DNA from: Pectobacterium brasiliense
GTDB taxonomy: Bacteria; Pseudomonadota; Gammaproteobacteria; Enterobacterales; Enterobacteriaceae
DNA: 64,000 nt
Reading direction: 5' to 3'
Assembly: GCF_016950255.1 (NCBI RefSeq)
Contig: NZ_JACGFN010000004.1
Coordinates: 1 to 64,000 of the forward strand
A program made the translations under genes and the position numbers. The notes under the pieces are model-generated. The model was not told the DNA's origin. It was given only the letters and a program-made list of their open reading frames with translations, and did no database searches. Each line of letters begins with the position of its first letter. The stretch's first letter is position 1. Positions 37,694-49,719 of the stretch are shown here, one piece after another.

Positions 37694-37722
37694 TTTACTC
37701 GGGTGTGAGATTTACCTATAAT
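37694..37722 (+). promoter_or_regulatory. rplJL promoter, again inside a hairpin
   Basis: TTTACT (37694-37699), 17-bp spacer, TATAAT (37717-37722). A hairpin with CGGGTGTGAGATT on the 5' arm and AATTTTACGCCCG on the 3' arm, with wobble pairs, encloses the -10. This matches the layout upstream of rplK. Confidence 0.7.
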
Positions 37723-37734
37723 TTTACGCCCGTT

Positions 37735-37994
37735 GTTCCTCAAGTGGAATGGCGCAAGAATTTTCGGTTGGAGCCTGGCCTATCCAGGCCTCCGTCCAAG
37801 ACCGCAGGTGTTTCGCAAGAAACTTAATTCTCCTGCGTAGACGGTGACAGAGCCTAAATAACGTTTTTCTTTTTTATAAAGAATAATTTTTTACTGGATT
37901 CTGCTCACCGTGTTTCAACGCTTATCTCTAATTTTGGCGATAAGTGAAGTGAGTTCCGGAGAGTTTCTCCGGCTAAATCCAGGAGCAAAAGCTA
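37735..37994 (+). promoter_or_regulatory. Structured rplJ leader (L10-L7/L12 autoregulatory site)
   Basis: A 260-base untranslated leader with several stems, such as GAGCCTGGCCTATCCAGGCCTC (read in parts near 37772) and CCGGAGAGTTTCTCCGG near 37957, just ahead of AGGAGCAAAAGCTAATG. Established in E. coli: the L10-L7/L12 complex binds this leader and blocks rplJ translation. No gene is seen in it. Confidence 0.7.
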
Positions 37995-38492
37995 ATGGCA
38001 TTAAATCTTCAAGACAAACAAGCGATTGTTGCTGAAGTCAGCGAAGTAGCCAAAGGTGCGCTGTCTGCGGTTGTTGCGGATTCCCGTGGCGTTACCGTTG
38101 ATAAAATGACCGAACTGCGTAAAGCAGCGCGTGAAGCTGGCGTTTACATGCGTGTTGTTCGTAACACCCTGCTGCGCCGCGTTGTTGAAGGTACTCAATT
38201 TGAGTGCCTGAAAGACACGTTTGTCGGTCCGACCCTGATTGCATATTCTCTGGAACACCCGGGCGCTGCTGCTCGTTTGTTCAAAGAGTTCGCGAAAGCG
38301 AATGCAAAATTCGAGGTCAAAGCTGCAGCCTTTGAAGGTGAGCTGATCCCGGCGGCTCAAATTGACCGTCTGGCAACGCTGCCGACTTACGAAGAAGCAC
38401 TGGCACGTCTGATGTCGACCATGAAAGAAGCCGCTGCAGGCAAACTGGTCCGCACTCTGGCTGCTGTTCGCGATGCAAAAGAAGCTGCGTAA
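37995..38492 (+). CDS. rplJ: 50S ribosomal protein L10
   Basis: L10 anchors L7/L12 dimers on the stalk and represses its own mRNA. The 165-residue protein is full length, with N-terminal rRNA-binding domain ([32 protein letters not shown]) and a C-terminal helix for L7/L12. It is first gene of rplJL-rpoBC. Confidence 0.98.
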   Translation: MALNLQDKQAIVAEVSEVAKGALSAVVADSRGVTVDKMTELRKAAREAGVYMRVVRNTLLRRVVEGTQFECLKDTFVGPTLIAYSLEHPGAAARLFKEFAKANAKFEVKAAAFEGELIPAAQIDRLATLPTYEEALARLMSTMKEAAAGKLVRTLAAVRDAKEAA

Positions 38493-38540
38493 TAGCACTT
38501 TCTTTTCTAACGTACTTGCTAACGTATAAACTATTTCTGA

Positions 38541-38924
<384 letters not shown>

Positions 38925-38963
38925 GCCAACCTTTCAGGTTGCAGCCTGATTTATTAGGCTGAT

Positions 38964-38994
38964 GGCTGGTGACTTTTTAGTCACCAGCCTTTTT
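38964..38994 (+). terminator. rplL-rpoB attenuator
   Basis: A 10-bp stem GGCTGGTGAC / GTCACCAGCC with a 6-base loop and TTTTT. In E. coli the terminator at this site stops most transcripts and sets the lower rpoBC level. The remaining leader to 39251 has small stems (GGAAA../TTTCC near 39151-39171) where RNase III cleaves in E. coli, and no gene. Confidence 0.9.
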
Positions 38995-39251
38995 GCGCTG
39001 TAGGGCATCAATGGGGTTTCACACTGTTTAGCCATTGATTTCTCCCAATATTTTTTTCTATTGACGACTTAATATACTGCTTTCCTGCATGGGCTCCATG
39101 CCTAAGCAAGAGCAACGAAATGGTTTAAGAGTAATAGAAAGACGTATTACGGAAAGTTCTCTATTTTCCGACCAACATAAATAGTGTTGCATGAACTGTC
39201 CTTGTTAGGGCAGACAGAGTGGTTCGACTTGTCAGCTAGCTGAGGAACCCT

Positions 39252-42200
39252 ATGGTTTACTCCTATACCGAGAAAAAACGCATTCGTAAGGATTTTGGTA
39301 AACGTCCACAGGTTTTGGACATACCTTATCTCCTTTCTATCCAACTTGACTCGTTCCAGAAGTTTATCGAGCAAGACCCGGAAGGTCAGTACGGTTTGGA
39401 AGCTGCATTCCGTTCTGTTTTCCCTATAAAAAGCTATAGCGGTAATTCAGAGCTGCAATACGTTAGCTATCGCTTGGGCGAGCCAGTATTTGACGTTAAA
39501 GAATGTCAGATCCGTGGCGTGACGTTCTCTGCGCCGCTACGCGTAAAACTGCGCCTGGTGATCTACGAGCGCGAAGCGCCTGAAGGCACCGTTAAAGACA
39601 TCAAAGAACAAGAAGTTTACATGGGCGAAATTCCGCTCATGACCGATAACGGTACCTTCGTGATCAACGGTACTGAGCGTGTAATCGTGTCTCAGTTACA
39701 CCGTAGTCCAGGTGTGTTCTTCGATAGCGACAAAGGTAAAACCCACTCTTCAGGTAAGGTGCTGTATAACGCACGTATTATTCCTTACCGTGGTTCCTGG
39801 CTGGATTTCGAGTTTGATCCAAAGGATAACCTGTTTGTTCGTATCGACCGTCGTCGCAAATTGCCTGCGACCATTATCCTGCGCGCGCTGGGTTATTCCA
39901 CCGAACAGATTCTCGATCTTTTCTTCGATAAAATTGTCTATGAAATCAATGGCAATAAGTTGCAGATGGATCTGGTTCCTGAGCGTCTGCGTGGTGAAAC
40001 CGCATCGTTTGATATTGAAGCGAACGGTAAAGTTTATATCGAAAAAGGTCGCCGCATCACTGCGCGTCATATCCGTCAGTTAGAGAAAGACGGCATTGAA
40101 CGCATTGAAGTGCCTGTTGAATATATCGCTGGCAAAGTACTGTCCAAAGATTATATCGACGAGAGCACCGGTGAACTGATCGGCGCAGCCAACATGGAGC
40201 TGTCGCTGGATCTGCTGGCCAAACTGAGCCAGTCTGGTCACAAACGTATTGAGACACTGTTCACCAACGATCTTGATCATGGTGCATACATGTCTGAAAC
40301 CGTGCGCGTCGATCCGTCAAACGATCGCCTGAGTGCGCTGGTTGAAATCTATCGCATGATGCGTCCTGGTGAGCCACCAACGCGTGAAGCAGCAGAAACG
40401 CTGTTTGAGAACCTGTTCTTCTCAGAAGACCGCTATGATCTGTCTGCGGTTGGTCGTATGAAGTTCAACCGTTCTCTGCTACGTGATGAGATCGAAGGTT
40501 CCGGTATCCTGAGCAAAGATGACATCATCGAAGTGATGAAGAAGCTCATTGATATCCGTAACGGTAAAGGCGAAGTGGATGATATCGACCACCTCGGCAA
40601 CCGTCGTATCCGTTCCGTCGGCGAAATGGCAGAAAACCAATTCCGCGTTGGTCTGGTGCGTGTAGAACGTGCTGTAAAAGAGCGTCTGTCTCTGGGCGAC
40701 CTTGATACGCTGATGCCACAGGACATGATCAACGCCAAGCCGATTTCGGCTGCCGTTAAAGAGTTCTTCGGTTCAAGTCAGCTGTCACAGTTTATGGACC
40801 AGAACAACCCGCTGTCCGAGATTACGCACAAACGTCGTATCTCTGCATTGGGCCCAGGCGGTCTGACGCGTGAACGTGCTGGCTTTGAAGTTCGTGACGT
40901 ACACCCGACTCACTACGGTCGCGTTTGTCCTATCGAAACGCCGGAAGGTCCGAACATCGGTCTGATCAACTCCCTGTCCGTTTATGCGCAAACGAACGAA
41001 TACGGTTTCCTTGAAACCCCGTATCGTCGCGTGCGTGACAACGTGGTGACGGATGAGATCCATTACCTGTCTGCGATTGAAGAAGGTAACTTCGTTATCG
41101 CACAGGCGAACACCAATTTGGACGAAGAAGGCCGCTTCATCGACGAACTGGTGACCTGCCGTAACAAAGGCGAGTCCAGCTTGTTCAGCCGCGATCAGGT
41201 TGAATACATGGACGTTTCCACACAGCAGGTGGTTTCCGTCGGTGCATCCCTGATTCCGTTCCTGGAACACGATGACGCCAACCGCGCCCTGATGGGTGCG
41301 AACATGCAACGTCAGGCCGTTCCGACTCTGCGCGCTGATAAGCCGCTGGTTGGTACCGGTATGGAACGCGCTGTTGCGGTTGACTCCGGTGTAACTGCCG
41401 TAGCCAAACGTGGTGGTACAGTACAATACGTGGATGCATCCCGTATTGTAATCCGCGTTAATGACGATGAAATGTATCCGGGCGAAGCCGGGATCGACAT
41501 CTATAACCTGACCAAATATACCCGTTCTAACCAGAATACCTGCATCAGCCAGATGCCATGTGTGTCTCTGGGTGAGCCGGTAGAACGTGGTGATGTTCTG
41601 GCAGATGGCCCGTCCACCGATCTGGGTGAATTGGCGCTGGGTCAGAACATGCGCGTGGCATTCATGCCATGGAACGGTTACAACTTCGAAGACTCCATCC
41701 TCGTTTCCGAGCGTGTGGTCCAGGAAGATCGCTTTACGACCATCCATATTCAGGAACTGGCCTGTGTGTCTCGTGACACCAAGTTGGGGCCTGAAGAAAT
41801 TACTGCAGACATCCCGAACGTGGGTGAAGCAGCACTTTCCAAACTGGATGAGTCCGGCATTGTTTACATCGGTGCGGAAGTGACCGGTGGTGACATTCTG
41901 GTTGGTAAGGTAACGCCGAAAGGTGAAACCCAACTGACGCCAGAAGAGAAACTGCTGCGTGCGATCTTCGGTGAGAAAGCGTCTGACGTTAAAGACTCTT
42001 CTCTGCGTGTACCAAACGGTGTTTCCGGTACGATTATCGACGTACAGGTCTTTACCCGCGATGGCGTGGAAAAAGACAAACGTGCGCTGGAAATCGAAGA
42101 AATGCAGCTGAAGCAGGCGAAGAAAGACCTGACTGAAGAATTGCAGATTCTGGAAGCGGGCCTGTTTGCACGTATCCACGCTGTGCTGGTTTCCGGTGGC

Positions 42201-43280
42201 GTAGAAGCTGACAAACTAGACAAACTGCCGCGCGAGCGCTGGTTGGAACTGGGTCTGACTGATGAAGATAAACAGAATCAGTTGGAACAGCTGGCAGAAC
42301 AGTATGATGAGCTGAAGCACGAGTTTGAGAAAAAACTCGAAGCTAAGCGCCGTAAAATCACCCAAGGCGATGATCTGGCACCGGGCGTGCTGAAAATCGT
42401 TAAGGTTTATCTGGCCGTTAAACGTCAGATCCAACCGGGTGACAAGATGGCTGGTCGTCACGGGAACAAAGGTGTTATCTCCAAGATCAACCCGATCGAA
42501 GATATGCCTTACGATGAGAACGGTACGCCGGTCGATATCGTACTGAACCCGCTGGGCGTACCTTCACGTATGAACATTGGTCAGATTCTGGAAACCCACT
42601 TGGGTATGGCTGCAAAAGGTATCGGCGAGAAAATCAACGCCATGCTCAAGCAGCACGAAGAAGTGACTAAACTGCGTGAGTTCATCCAGAGAGCCTATGA
42701 CCTGGGCGATGATGTGCGTCAAAAAGTCGACCTGAGCACTTTCTCAGACGAAGAAGTAATGCGTCTGGCTGAAAACCTGAAAAAAGGTATGCCAATTGCA
42801 ACGCCGGTATTCGACGGTGCAAAAGAGAAAGAAATCAAGGAACTGTTGCAGATGGGCGGTATCCCTACCTCCGGTCAGATTACCCTGTACGATGGACGTA
42901 CCGGTGAGCAATTTGAGCGTCAGGTTACAGTGGGCTACATGTACATGCTGAAACTGAACCACTTGGTCGACGATAAGATGCATGCCCGTTCCACCGGTTC
43001 TTATAGCCTGGTTACTCAGCAGCCGCTGGGTGGTAAGGCACAGTTCGGTGGTCAACGCTTCGGTGAGATGGAAGTGTGGGCGCTGGAAGCTTATGGTGCA
43101 GCTTATACCCTGCAAGAAATGTTGACCGTTAAGTCTGATGACGTGAACGGCCGTACCAAGATGTATAAAAACATCGTGGATGGCAATCATCAGATGGAAC
43201 CAGGCATGCCGGAATCCTTCAACGTATTGTTGAAAGAAATCCGCTCGCTGGGTATCAACATCGAGCTGGAAGAAAAGTAA
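39252..43280 (+). CDS. rpoB: RNA polymerase beta subunit
   Basis: RpoB is the 1342-residue beta subunit, exactly the E. coli length. The rifampicin region is wild type ([18 protein letters not shown] at about residues 505-522, followed by [13 protein letters not shown]). The catalytic-region motifs [12 protein letters not shown] and the C-terminal contact to beta' ([17 protein letters not shown]) are present. Highly expressed codon use. Downstream of the attenuator and followed by rpoC after about 106 bases. Confidence 0.99.
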   Translation: MVYSYTEKKRIRKDFGKRPQVLDIPYLLSIQLDSFQKFIEQDPEGQYGLEAAFRSVFPIKSYSGNSELQYVSYRLGEPVFDVKECQIRGVTFSAPLRVKLRLVIYEREAPEGTVKDIKEQEVYMGEIPLMTDNGTFVINGTERVIVSQLHRSPGVFFDSDKGKTHSSGKVLYNARIIPYRGSWLDFEFDPKDNLFVRIDRRRKLPATIILRALGYSTEQILDLFFDKIVYEINGNKLQMDLVPERLRGETASFDIEANGKVYIEKGRRITARHIRQLEKDGIERIEVPVEYIAGKVLSKDYIDESTGELIGAANMELSLDLLAKLSQSGHKRIETLFTNDLDHGAYMSETVRVDPSNDRLSALVEIYRMMRPGEPPTREAAETLFENLFFSEDRYDLSAVGRMKFNRSLLRDEIEGSGILSKDDIIEVMKKLIDIRNGKGEVDDIDHLGNRRIRSVGEMAENQFRVGLVRVERAVKERLSLGDLDTLMPQDMINAKPISAAVKEFFGSSQLSQFMDQNNPLSEITHKRRISALGPGGLTRERAGFEVRDVHPTHYGRVCPIETPEGPNIGLINSLSVYAQTNEYGFLETPYRRVRDNVVTDEIHYLSAIEEGNFVIAQANTNLDEEGRFIDELVTCRNKGESSLFSRDQVEYMDVSTQQVVSVGASLIPFLEHDDANRALMGANMQRQAVPTLRADKPLVGTGMERAVAVDSGVTAVAKRGGTVQYVDASRIVIRVNDDEMYPGEAGIDIYNLTKYTRSNQNTCISQMPCVSLGEPVERGDVLADGPSTDLGELALGQNMRVAFMPWNGYNFEDSILVSERVVQEDRFTTIHIQELACVSRDTKLGPEEITADIPNVGEAALSKLDESGIVYIGAEVTGGDILVGKVTPKGETQLTPEEKLLRAIFGEKASDVKDSSLRVPNGVSGTIIDVQVFTRDGVEKDKRALEIEEMQLKQAKKDLTEELQILEAGLFARIHAVLVSGGVEADKLDKLPRERWLELGLTDEDKQNQLEQLAEQYDELKHEFEKKLEAKRRKITQGDDLAPGVLKIVKVYLAVKRQIQPGDKMAGRHGNKGVISKINPIEDMPYDENGTPVDIVLNPLGVPSRMNIGQILETHLGMAAKGIGEKINAMLKQHEEVTKLREFIQRAYDLGDDVRQKVDLSTFSDEEVMRLAENLKKGMPIATPVFDGAKEKEIKELLQMGGIPTSGQITLYDGRTGEQFERQVTVGYMYMLKLNHLVDDKMHARSTGSYSLVTQQPLGGKAQFGGQRFGEMEVWALEAYGAAYTLQEMLTVKSDDVNGRTKMYKNIVDGNHQMEPGMPESFNVLLKEIRSLGINIELEEK

Positions 43281-43386
43281 TTCCAGCCCGTTGTATTGCT
43301 GGCATTCGTCATAGGGACATCTGAACTGTGTTTTTAACAGCATGGTTCAGGTGTCTATCAGGTCTAACTCCGACAGGAGCCAATCC

Positions 43387-46300
43387 GTGAAAGACTTATT
43401 AAAGTTTCTGAAAGCGCAAACTAAAACCGAAGAGTTTGATGCGATCAAAATTGCTCTGGCCTCGCCAGACATGATCCGTTCGTGGTCTTTTGGTGAAGTT
43501 AAAAAGCCAGAAACCATCAACTACCGTACGTTCAAACCTGAGCGTGACGGCCTTTTCTGCGCCCGTATCTTTGGGCCAGTAAAAGATTATGAGTGCTTGT
43601 GCGGTAAGTATAAGCGCCTGAAACACCGTGGTGTTATTTGTGAGAAGTGCGGCGTTGAAGTGACCCAGACTAAAGTGCGCCGTGAGCGTATGGGCCACAT
43701 CGAGCTGGCTTCTCCGACTGCGCACATCTGGTTCCTGAAGTCACTGCCTTCCCGTATCGGTTTGCTGCTGGATATGCCGCTGCGTGATATCGAACGCGTG
43801 CTTTATTTTGAATCTTATGTCGTGGTTGAAGGCGGCATGACCAACCTCGAGCGTCGTCAGATCCTGACTGAAGAGCAGTATCTGGATGCGCTGGAAGAGT
43901 TTGGTGATGAGTTCGACGCGAAAATGGGTGCCGAAGCGATCCAGGCTCTGTTGAAGAACATGGATCTGGAGCAGGAATGCGAGCAGCTGCGTGAAGAGCT
44001 GACCGAAACCAACTCCGAAACCAAACGTAAAAAGCTGACCAAGCGCATTAAGCTGCTGGAAGCGTTCGTACAGTCTGGTAACAAGCCAGAGTGGATGATT
44101 CTGACCGTTCTTCCGGTACTGCCGCCAGATCTGCGTCCGCTGGTTCCGTTGGATGGTGGCCGTTTCGCGACTTCCGACCTGAACGATCTGTATCGCCGTG
44201 TGATCAACCGTAACAACCGTTTGAAACGTCTGCTTGATCTGGCTGCGCCGGACATCATCGTACGTAACGAAAAACGTATGTTGCAGGAAGCGGTTGATGC
44301 CCTGCTGGATAACGGCCGTCGCGGTCGTGCGATCACCGGTTCTAACAAACGTCCTCTGAAATCTTTGGCCGATATGATCAAAGGTAAACAGGGTCGTTTC
44401 CGTCAGAACCTGCTCGGTAAGCGTGTTGACTACTCCGGTCGTTCCGTAATCACCGTTGGTCCATACCTGCGTCTGCACCAGTGTGGTCTGCCGAAGAAAA
44501 TGGCACTGGAACTGTTCAAACCGTTCATCTACGGCAAGCTGGAACTGCGTGGTCTTGCTACCACCATTAAAGCTGCCAAGAAAATGGTTGAGCGTGAAGA
44601 AGCCGTCGTATGGGATATCCTGGACGAAGTCATCCGCGAACACCCGGTATTGTTGAACCGTGCACCAACACTGCACCGTTTGGGTATCCAGGCATTTGAA
44701 CCTGTACTGATCGAAGGTAAAGCCATCCAGCTGCACCCGCTGGTTTGTGCGGCCTATAACGCCGACTTCGACGGTGACCAAATGGCTGTACACGTACCGT
44801 TGACGCTGGAAGCCCAGTTGGAAGCGCGTGCGTTGATGATGTCGACTAACAACATCTTGTCCCCTGCGAATGGTGAGCCAATCATCGTTCCTTCTCAGGA
44901 CGTGGTATTGGGTCTGTACTACATGACGCGTGACTGTGTTAACGCCAAAGGCGAAGGCATGGTGCTCACGGGTCCGAAAGAAGCTGAACGCGTTTACCGC
45001 GCTGGTCTGGCCTCTCTGCATGCGCGCGTTAAAGTGCGTATCACGGAAGAGATCAAGAGCATCGACGGCGATGTTACGCATCAGACGTCGATTATTGATA
45101 CGACGATCGGTCGCGCCATCCTGTGGATGATCGTACCGAAAGGCCTGCCATACTCGATCGTTAACCAGCCTCTGGGCAAAAAAGCGATCTCCAAAATGCT
45201 GAACACCTGTTACCGCATTTTGGGTCTGAAACCGACAGTTATCTTCGCTGACCAGACTATGTACACCGGTTTTGCTTACGCGGCGCGCTCTGGTGCTTCC
45301 GTAGGTATCGATGACATGGTTATCCCGGAGAAAAAAGCCGAGATTATCGAAGAAGCAGAAACCGAAGTTGCCGAGATTCAGGAGCAGTTCCAGTCTGGTC
45401 TGGTTACGGCGGGCGAACGCTATAACAAAGTGATCGATATCTGGGCCGCGGCGAACGAACGTGTTGCGAAAGCGATGATGGAGAACCTGTCCGTTGAGGA
45501 TGTGGTTAACCGTGATGGCGTGGTTGAGCAGCAGGTCTCTTTCAACAGCATCTTTATGATGGCCGACTCCGGTGCGCGTGGTTCTGCTGCACAGATTCGT
45601 CAGCTGGCGGGGATGCGTGGTCTGATGGCGAAACCAGATGGTTCGATCATCGAGACGCCGATTACCGCAAACTTCCGTGAAGGTCTGAACGTACTCCAGT
45701 ACTTCATCTCGACGCACGGTGCGCGTAAAGGTCTGGCGGATACCGCACTGAAAACAGCGAACTCCGGTTATCTGACTCGTCGTCTGGTTGATGTTGCGCA
45801 GGATCTGGTTGTGACCGAAGACGATTGTGGTACCCACGAAGGTATCATGATGACGCCGGTTATCGAGGGTGGTGATGTTAAAGAGCCACTGCGTGAGCGC
45901 GTACTGGGTCGTGTAACGGCTGAAGATGTGATCAAACCGGGCACGGCGGACATTCTGGTTCCACGTAACACGCTGCTGAATGAGCAGTGGTGTGACATGT
46001 TGGAAGAGAACTCCGTTGACGCCGTTAAAGTACGTTCAGTCGTAAGCTGCGAAACCGACTTTGGCGTGTGCGCCAACTGCTACGGTCGCGACCTGGCTCG
46101 TGGTCACATCATCAACAAAGGTGAGGCCATCGGGGTTATCGCGGCACAGTCCATCGGTGAACCAGGTACACAGTTAACCATGCGTACGTTCCACATCGGT
46201 GGTGCGGCATCGCGTGCGGCGGCTGAGTCCAGCATTCAGGTGAAAAACAAAGGTAGCCTGAAACTGAGCAATGCTAAGTTCGTCGTGAACAGCAACGGTA

Positions 46301-47610
46301 AACTGGTTATTACTTCACGTAATACCGAACTGAAACTGATCGACGAATTCGGACGTACGAAAGAAAGCTATAAAGTGCCTTATGGTGCGGTGATGGCGAA
46401 AGGTGATGGCTCAGAGGTTACTGGTGGCGAAACCGTAGCAAACTGGGACCCGCACACCATGCCAGTGGTGACCGAAGTGAACGGTTTCATCCGTTTTGCT
46501 GATATGATTGACGGTCAGACCATTACACGCCAGACCGACGAACTGACCGGTTTGTCTTCCATCGTGGTTCTGGATAGCGCAGAGCGTACCGGTAGCGGTA
46601 AAGATCTGCGTCCGGCACTGAAAATCGTCGATGGCAAAGGTGAAGATGTATTGATCCCAGGTACCGATATGCCTGCTCAATACTTCCTGCCGGGTAAAAC
46701 AATTGTTCAGTTGGAAGATGGAGTGCAGATTGGTGCCGGTGATACATTGGCGCGTCTTCCTCAGGAATCCAGCGGTACCAAGGATATTACCGGTGGTCTG
46801 CCACGTGTAGCCGACCTGTTCGAAGCGCGCCGTCCGAAAGAACCAGCTATTCTGGCGGAAATCAGCGGTATCATTTCCTTCGGTAAAGAAACCAAAGGTA
46901 AGCGCCGTCTGGTAATTTCTCCGTTAGATGGCAGCGATGCTTACGAAGAGATGATTCCGAAGTGGCGTCAGCTCAACGTGTTCGAAGGTGAAGTGGTGGA
47001 ACGTGGTGACGTTGTTTCCGACGGCCCAGAATCTCCGCACGATATCCTGCGTCTGCGTGGCGTACATGCAGTAACGCGTTATATCACCAACGAAGTTCAG
47101 GAAGTTTACCGTCTGCAAGGCGTTAAGATTAACGATAAACACATCGAAGTTATCGTTCGTCAGATGTTGCGTAAAGGCACCATCGTTAGCGCGGGTGGTA
47201 CGGAGTTCCTGGAAGGCGAACAGGCAGAAATGTCTCGCATCAAGATTGCCAACCGTCAGTTGGAAGCGGATGGCAAGATCACGGCAACGTACAGCCGCGA
47301 TCTGCTGGGTATCACCAAAGCATCTCTGGCGACCGAGTCCTTCATTTCTGCGGCATCGTTCCAGGAAACCACTCGCGTACTGACCGAAGCCGCTGTTGCG
47401 GGTAAACGTGATGAACTGCGTGGCCTGAAAGAGAACGTTATCGTAGGTCGTCTGATCCCAGCGGGTACAGGTTATGCGTACCACCAGGATCGTATGCGCC
47501 GCCGTCAGGCGGGTGAAGCGCCTATCGTGCCTCAGGTGAGTGCCGATGAAGCTTCTGCTAACCTGGCTGAACTGCTGAACGCAGGCTTTGGTAGCAGCGA
47601 CGACGAGTAA
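43387..47610 (+). CDS. rpoC: RNA polymerase beta' subunit
   Basis: RpoC is the 1407-residue beta' subunit with the catalytic Mg-binding [13 protein letters not shown] (Asp triad near residues 460-464), the N-terminal zinc site (CLC near 70-72, CEKC near 85-88), a second zinc site (C near 814 and CANC near 895), and the bridge-helix region. I choose GTG at 43387 (MKDLLKFLK), as in E. coli, with GACAGGAG upstream; the open frame extends to ATG 43342 but this adds 15 residues without homology. Confidence 0.98.
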   Translation: MKDLLKFLKAQTKTEEFDAIKIALASPDMIRSWSFGEVKKPETINYRTFKPERDGLFCARIFGPVKDYECLCGKYKRLKHRGVICEKCGVEVTQTKVRRERMGHIELASPTAHIWFLKSLPSRIGLLLDMPLRDIERVLYFESYVVVEGGMTNLERRQILTEEQYLDALEEFGDEFDAKMGAEAIQALLKNMDLEQECEQLREELTETNSETKRKKLTKRIKLLEAFVQSGNKPEWMILTVLPVLPPDLRPLVPLDGGRFATSDLNDLYRRVINRNNRLKRLLDLAAPDIIVRNEKRMLQEAVDALLDNGRRGRAITGSNKRPLKSLADMIKGKQGRFRQNLLGKRVDYSGRSVITVGPYLRLHQCGLPKKMALELFKPFIYGKLELRGLATTIKAAKKMVEREEAVVWDILDEVIREHPVLLNRAPTLHRLGIQAFEPVLIEGKAIQLHPLVCAAYNADFDGDQMAVHVPLTLEAQLEARALMMSTNNILSPANGEPIIVPSQDVVLGLYYMTRDCVNAKGEGMVLTGPKEAERVYRAGLASLHARVKVRITEEIKSIDGDVTHQTSIIDTTIGRAILWMIVPKGLPYSIVNQPLGKKAISKMLNTCYRILGLKPTVIFADQTMYTGFAYAARSGASVGIDDMVIPEKKAEIIEEAETEVAEIQEQFQSGLVTAGERYNKVIDIWAAANERVAKAMMENLSVEDVVNRDGVVEQQVSFNSIFMMADSGARGSAAQIRQLAGMRGLMAKPDGSIIETPITANFREGLNVLQYFISTHGARKGLADTALKTANSGYLTRRLVDVAQDLVVTEDDCGTHEGIMMTPVIEGGDVKEPLRERVLGRVTAEDVIKPGTADILVPRNTLLNEQWCDMLEENSVDAVKVRSVVSCETDFGVCANCYGRDLARGHIINKGEAIGVIAAQSIGEPGTQLTMRTFHIGGAASRAAAESSIQVKNKGSLKLSNAKFVVNSNGKLVITSRNTELKLIDEFGRTKESYKVPYGAVMAKGDGSEVTGGETVANWDPHTMPVVTEVNGFIRFADMIDGQTITRQTDELTGLSSIVVLDSAERTGSGKDLRPALKIVDGKGEDVLIPGTDMPAQYFLPGKTIVQLEDGVQIGAGDTLARLPQESSGTKDITGGLPRVADLFEARRPKEPAILAEISGIISFGKETKGKRRLVISPLDGSDAYEEMIPKWRQLNVFEGEVVERGDVVSDGPESPHDILRLRGVHAVTRYITNEVQEVYRLQGVKINDKHIEVIVRQMLRKGTIVSAGGTEFLEGEQAEMSRIKIANRQLEADGKITATYSRDLLGITKASLATESFISAASFQETTRVLTEAAVAGKRDELRGLKENVIVGRLIPAGTGYAYHQDRMRRRQAGEAPIVPQVSADEASANLAELLNAGFGSSDDE

Positions 47611-47645
47611 GTCTCTTTACACTGCATTATCATGCGGTAAATAAC

Positions 47646-47676
47646 AAAACCCCAGCTATCATGGCTGGGGTTTTTT
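47646..47676 (+). terminator. Terminator of the rplJL-rpoBC operon
   Basis: AAAACCCCAGC / GCTGGGGTTTT stem with a 7-base loop and TTTTTT, 36 bases after the rpoC stop. Confidence 0.92.
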
Positions 47677-47708
47677 ATTGCGCACATCCCTGTGCGCTAC
47701 CTAAAGGC

Positions 47709-47802
47709 CGTCGCAAGCGACGTTAAAAATTGATGGAAGGCGTCCTGCCTTCTACCCTACGGGCCAACGCGGTGCGTTGTTAAAAAACGCTCCCGGCGTT
47801 TT
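47709..47802. repeat. Array of four short hairpins between rpoC and the MFS gene
   Basis: Four perfect inverted repeats lie in a row: CGTCGC-aa-GCGACG (47709-47722), GAAGGC-gtcct-GCCTTC (47736-47752), CAACGC-ggt-GCGTTG (47765-47779), AAAACGC-tcccg-GCGTTTT (47784-47802). Spacers are 4-13 bases. The stems differ from each other, so this is not a simple tandem repeat. It looks like a dispersed palindromic element, but I know no name for it. Confidence 0.6.
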
Positions 47803-47860
47803 ATATCATCCTGAAATTTTTTGTTGTACAGTAGTGTAAAGTAAATAGAACGGAACCGAC

Positions 47861-49258
47861 ATGGACACCTCAACTACGCCAACACTCTCACAGCCTGGCG
47901 GCTCATTACCTCAGCAAGATGACTCACTTTCTTCTGATAAAACCTTACAAACACAGTCAGTAAGCCATTCTCAACATCGAGCAAAACGCGCAGCATGGGG
48001 CAGTTTTGTGGGGGCCGTTGTCGACTGGTACGATTTTCTACTGTACGGAATTGTTGCCGCCCTTGTATTTAATACCGAATTTTTCCCACAGGTCAGCCCG
48101 ACAATGGGGACGCTGGCGGCATTTGGTACGTTTGGCGTGGGTTTCCTGTTCCGACCGCTAGGTGGGATGGTGTTCGGCCACTTCGGCGATAAGCTGGGTC
48201 GTAAACGAATGTTGATGATCACGGTCTGGATGATGGGCATTTCTACTGCGCTGATTGGCCTGTTGCCGTCGTTTGATTCCATCGGCTGGTGGGCACCGGT
48301 GCTGCTGGTTACGCTGCGTGCAATTCAGGGCTTTGCGGTTGGTGGTGAATGGGGTGGGGCGGCGCTGTTGGCGGTAGAGAATGCACCGAAGAAGAAGAAA
48401 GCCTTTTATAGTAGCGGCGTACAGGTTGGCTTTGGGGTCGGATTGTTGCTAGCTACTGGGTCGGTATCGGTGGTGAGCAATTTGACGACCAATGAAGAAT
48501 TTACCACCTGGGGCTGGCGTCTGCCGTTCTTATTCAGCCTGATTCTGGTGGCTATCGCCTGGTGGGTGCGTAACGGGATGGATGAGTCTCAGGAATTTGA
48601 GGCGAATAAAACGCTGGGAGAAAGAGCCAATAAGCTGCGTTCTTTCCCTATCATGGAAGCACTGCGCCAGCACCCGAAGGCATTTCTGCTGATTATTGCG
48701 CTACGGCTTGGTGAACTGCTGACGATGTATATCGTTACCGCGTTTGCCCTCAATTATTCCACGACTCATCTTGGGCTATCGCGGGATATCTTCCTGAATA
48801 TCGGGCTGCTGGTGGGGGCGATCAGCTGCGTATCTATTCCTTTCTTTGCCTATCTGGCAGATAGCTTTGGCCGCCGTCGGATCTACGTTACTGGTGCACT
48901 GATTGGGGCTGCGAGTGCGGTGCCATTCTTTATGGCGCTGGAAAGCCATAACACACTGCTGATTCTGTTCTTTGCCATCATGCTGGCGAATATTGCTCAC
49001 GATATGATTGTTAGCGTACAGCAGCCGATGTTTACCGAACTATTTGGCACGGCGTACCGCTATAGCGGGGCGGGTGTGGGTTATCAGGTCGCCAGCGTGG
49101 TTGGCGGCGGTTTTACACCGTTTATCGCCGTTCTGCTGGTGCAGTTTATGGATGGTTCATGGCATGCGGTGGCAGCTTACCTTGCCATTGGCTGCTTACT
49201 CTCGGCGATTGTCGGGATGCGGATGAAGGCAACATCAGCGGACGCCTTATCTCACTAA
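47861..49258 (+). CDS. MFS transporter, ShiA-like (metabolite:H+ symporter family)
   Basis: A 465-residue, twelve-segment major facilitator of the MHS group. It closely resembles E. coli ShiA (shikimate uptake) along its whole length, with VVDWYDFLLYGI near residue 53, the loop motif GHFGDKLGRKRM between segments 2 and 3, RAIQGFAVGGEWGGAALL, and ADSFGRRRIY near segment 8-9. The polar N-terminal tail is about 40 residues longer than that of the family. Shikimate or a related acid is a likely substrate; not proven. Accessory gene between rpoC and thi, closed by a strong terminator. Confidence 0.85.
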   Translation: MDTSTTPTLSQPGGSLPQQDDSLSSDKTLQTQSVSHSQHRAKRAAWGSFVGAVVDWYDFLLYGIVAALVFNTEFFPQVSPTMGTLAAFGTFGVGFLFRPLGGMVFGHFGDKLGRKRMLMITVWMMGISTALIGLLPSFDSIGWWAPVLLVTLRAIQGFAVGGEWGGAALLAVENAPKKKKAFYSSGVQVGFGVGLLLATGSVSVVSNLTTNEEFTTWGWRLPFLFSLILVAIAWWVRNGMDESQEFEANKTLGERANKLRSFPIMEALRQHPKAFLLIIALRLGELLTMYIVTAFALNYSTTHLGLSRDIFLNIGLLVGAISCVSIPFFAYLADSFGRRRIYVTGALIGAASAVPFFMALESHNTLLILFFAIMLANIAHDMIVSVQQPMFTELFGTAYRYSGAGVGYQVASVVGGGFTPFIAVLLVQFMDGSWHAVAAYLAIGCLLSAIVGMRMKATSADALSH

Positions 49259-49282
49259 CCTCTTTACTTCACCCATCTCGCG

Positions 49283-49321
49283 TGCCGATACAGATGCAGA
49301 GTCTGTATCGGCATATTTTTT
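49283..49321 (+). terminator. Terminator of the ShiA-like gene
   Basis: Perfect 12-bp stem TGCCGATACAGA / TCTGTATCGGCA with a 7-base loop, followed by TATTTTTT. Confidence 0.9.
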
Positions 49322-49354
49322 ACTGCTTCTTAGTCTACTGTTTTTGCCGTGGCG

Positions 49355-49546
49355 TTATCTGAACCGATCAAGATCGCTTCGCTTCAGCCCGATATCTTTA
49401 AGCCCGTCATCGCTCATATTCCGTAGTATCTTCAGCGTTTGTGCTCTTGCCCGCCAGGCTTTCCACAAGCGGTACGGCAAAATAAGCATTAGCCAGAACG
49501 GTGACTCGCGGAACGGTTTTTGTGATCGATTCTCATGAAATTCCAT
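49355..49546 (-). CDS. DUF1127 small protein (YjiS-like)
   Basis: A 63-residue basic protein. Its C-terminal half carries the DUF1127 pattern (RARAQTLKILRNMSDDGLKDIGLKRSDLDRF), with the typical L..L.d..L.DIGL.R.D arrangement. Function in this organism is unknown; DUF1127 proteins in other bacteria have been linked to RNA and phosphate-stress regulation. It lies opposite to both neighbours, the MFS gene and the MocR gene. Confidence 0.85.
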   Translation of the reverse strand: MEFHENRSQKPFRESPFWLMLILPYRLWKAWRARAQTLKILRNMSDDGLKDIGLKRSDLDRFR

Positions 49547-49719
49547 ATTTTCCCCCTCGCCAGTGAATGATCGCTATGATGGGGCGAAAGGCATTTTCAA
49601 TACAGGCGCAAAAAATTCATTTTTTTAGCATACAGATTGTGTGATATTGCATCTGAATGGTGATTTTTATTTGAATCTGTACTGGTTACTGCTTTGAATC
49701 TTGATAGGGAATGATACTG

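Noticed and set aside
43741..45837. A 698-codon open frame antisense to rpoC, and similar long antisense frames opposite rpoB (40785-42179), rplKA (36428-37489), metF (14411-15265) and oxyR
   Set aside because: They mirror the strong codon bias of highly expressed genes, which keeps one antisense frame free of stops. The translations resemble no family.
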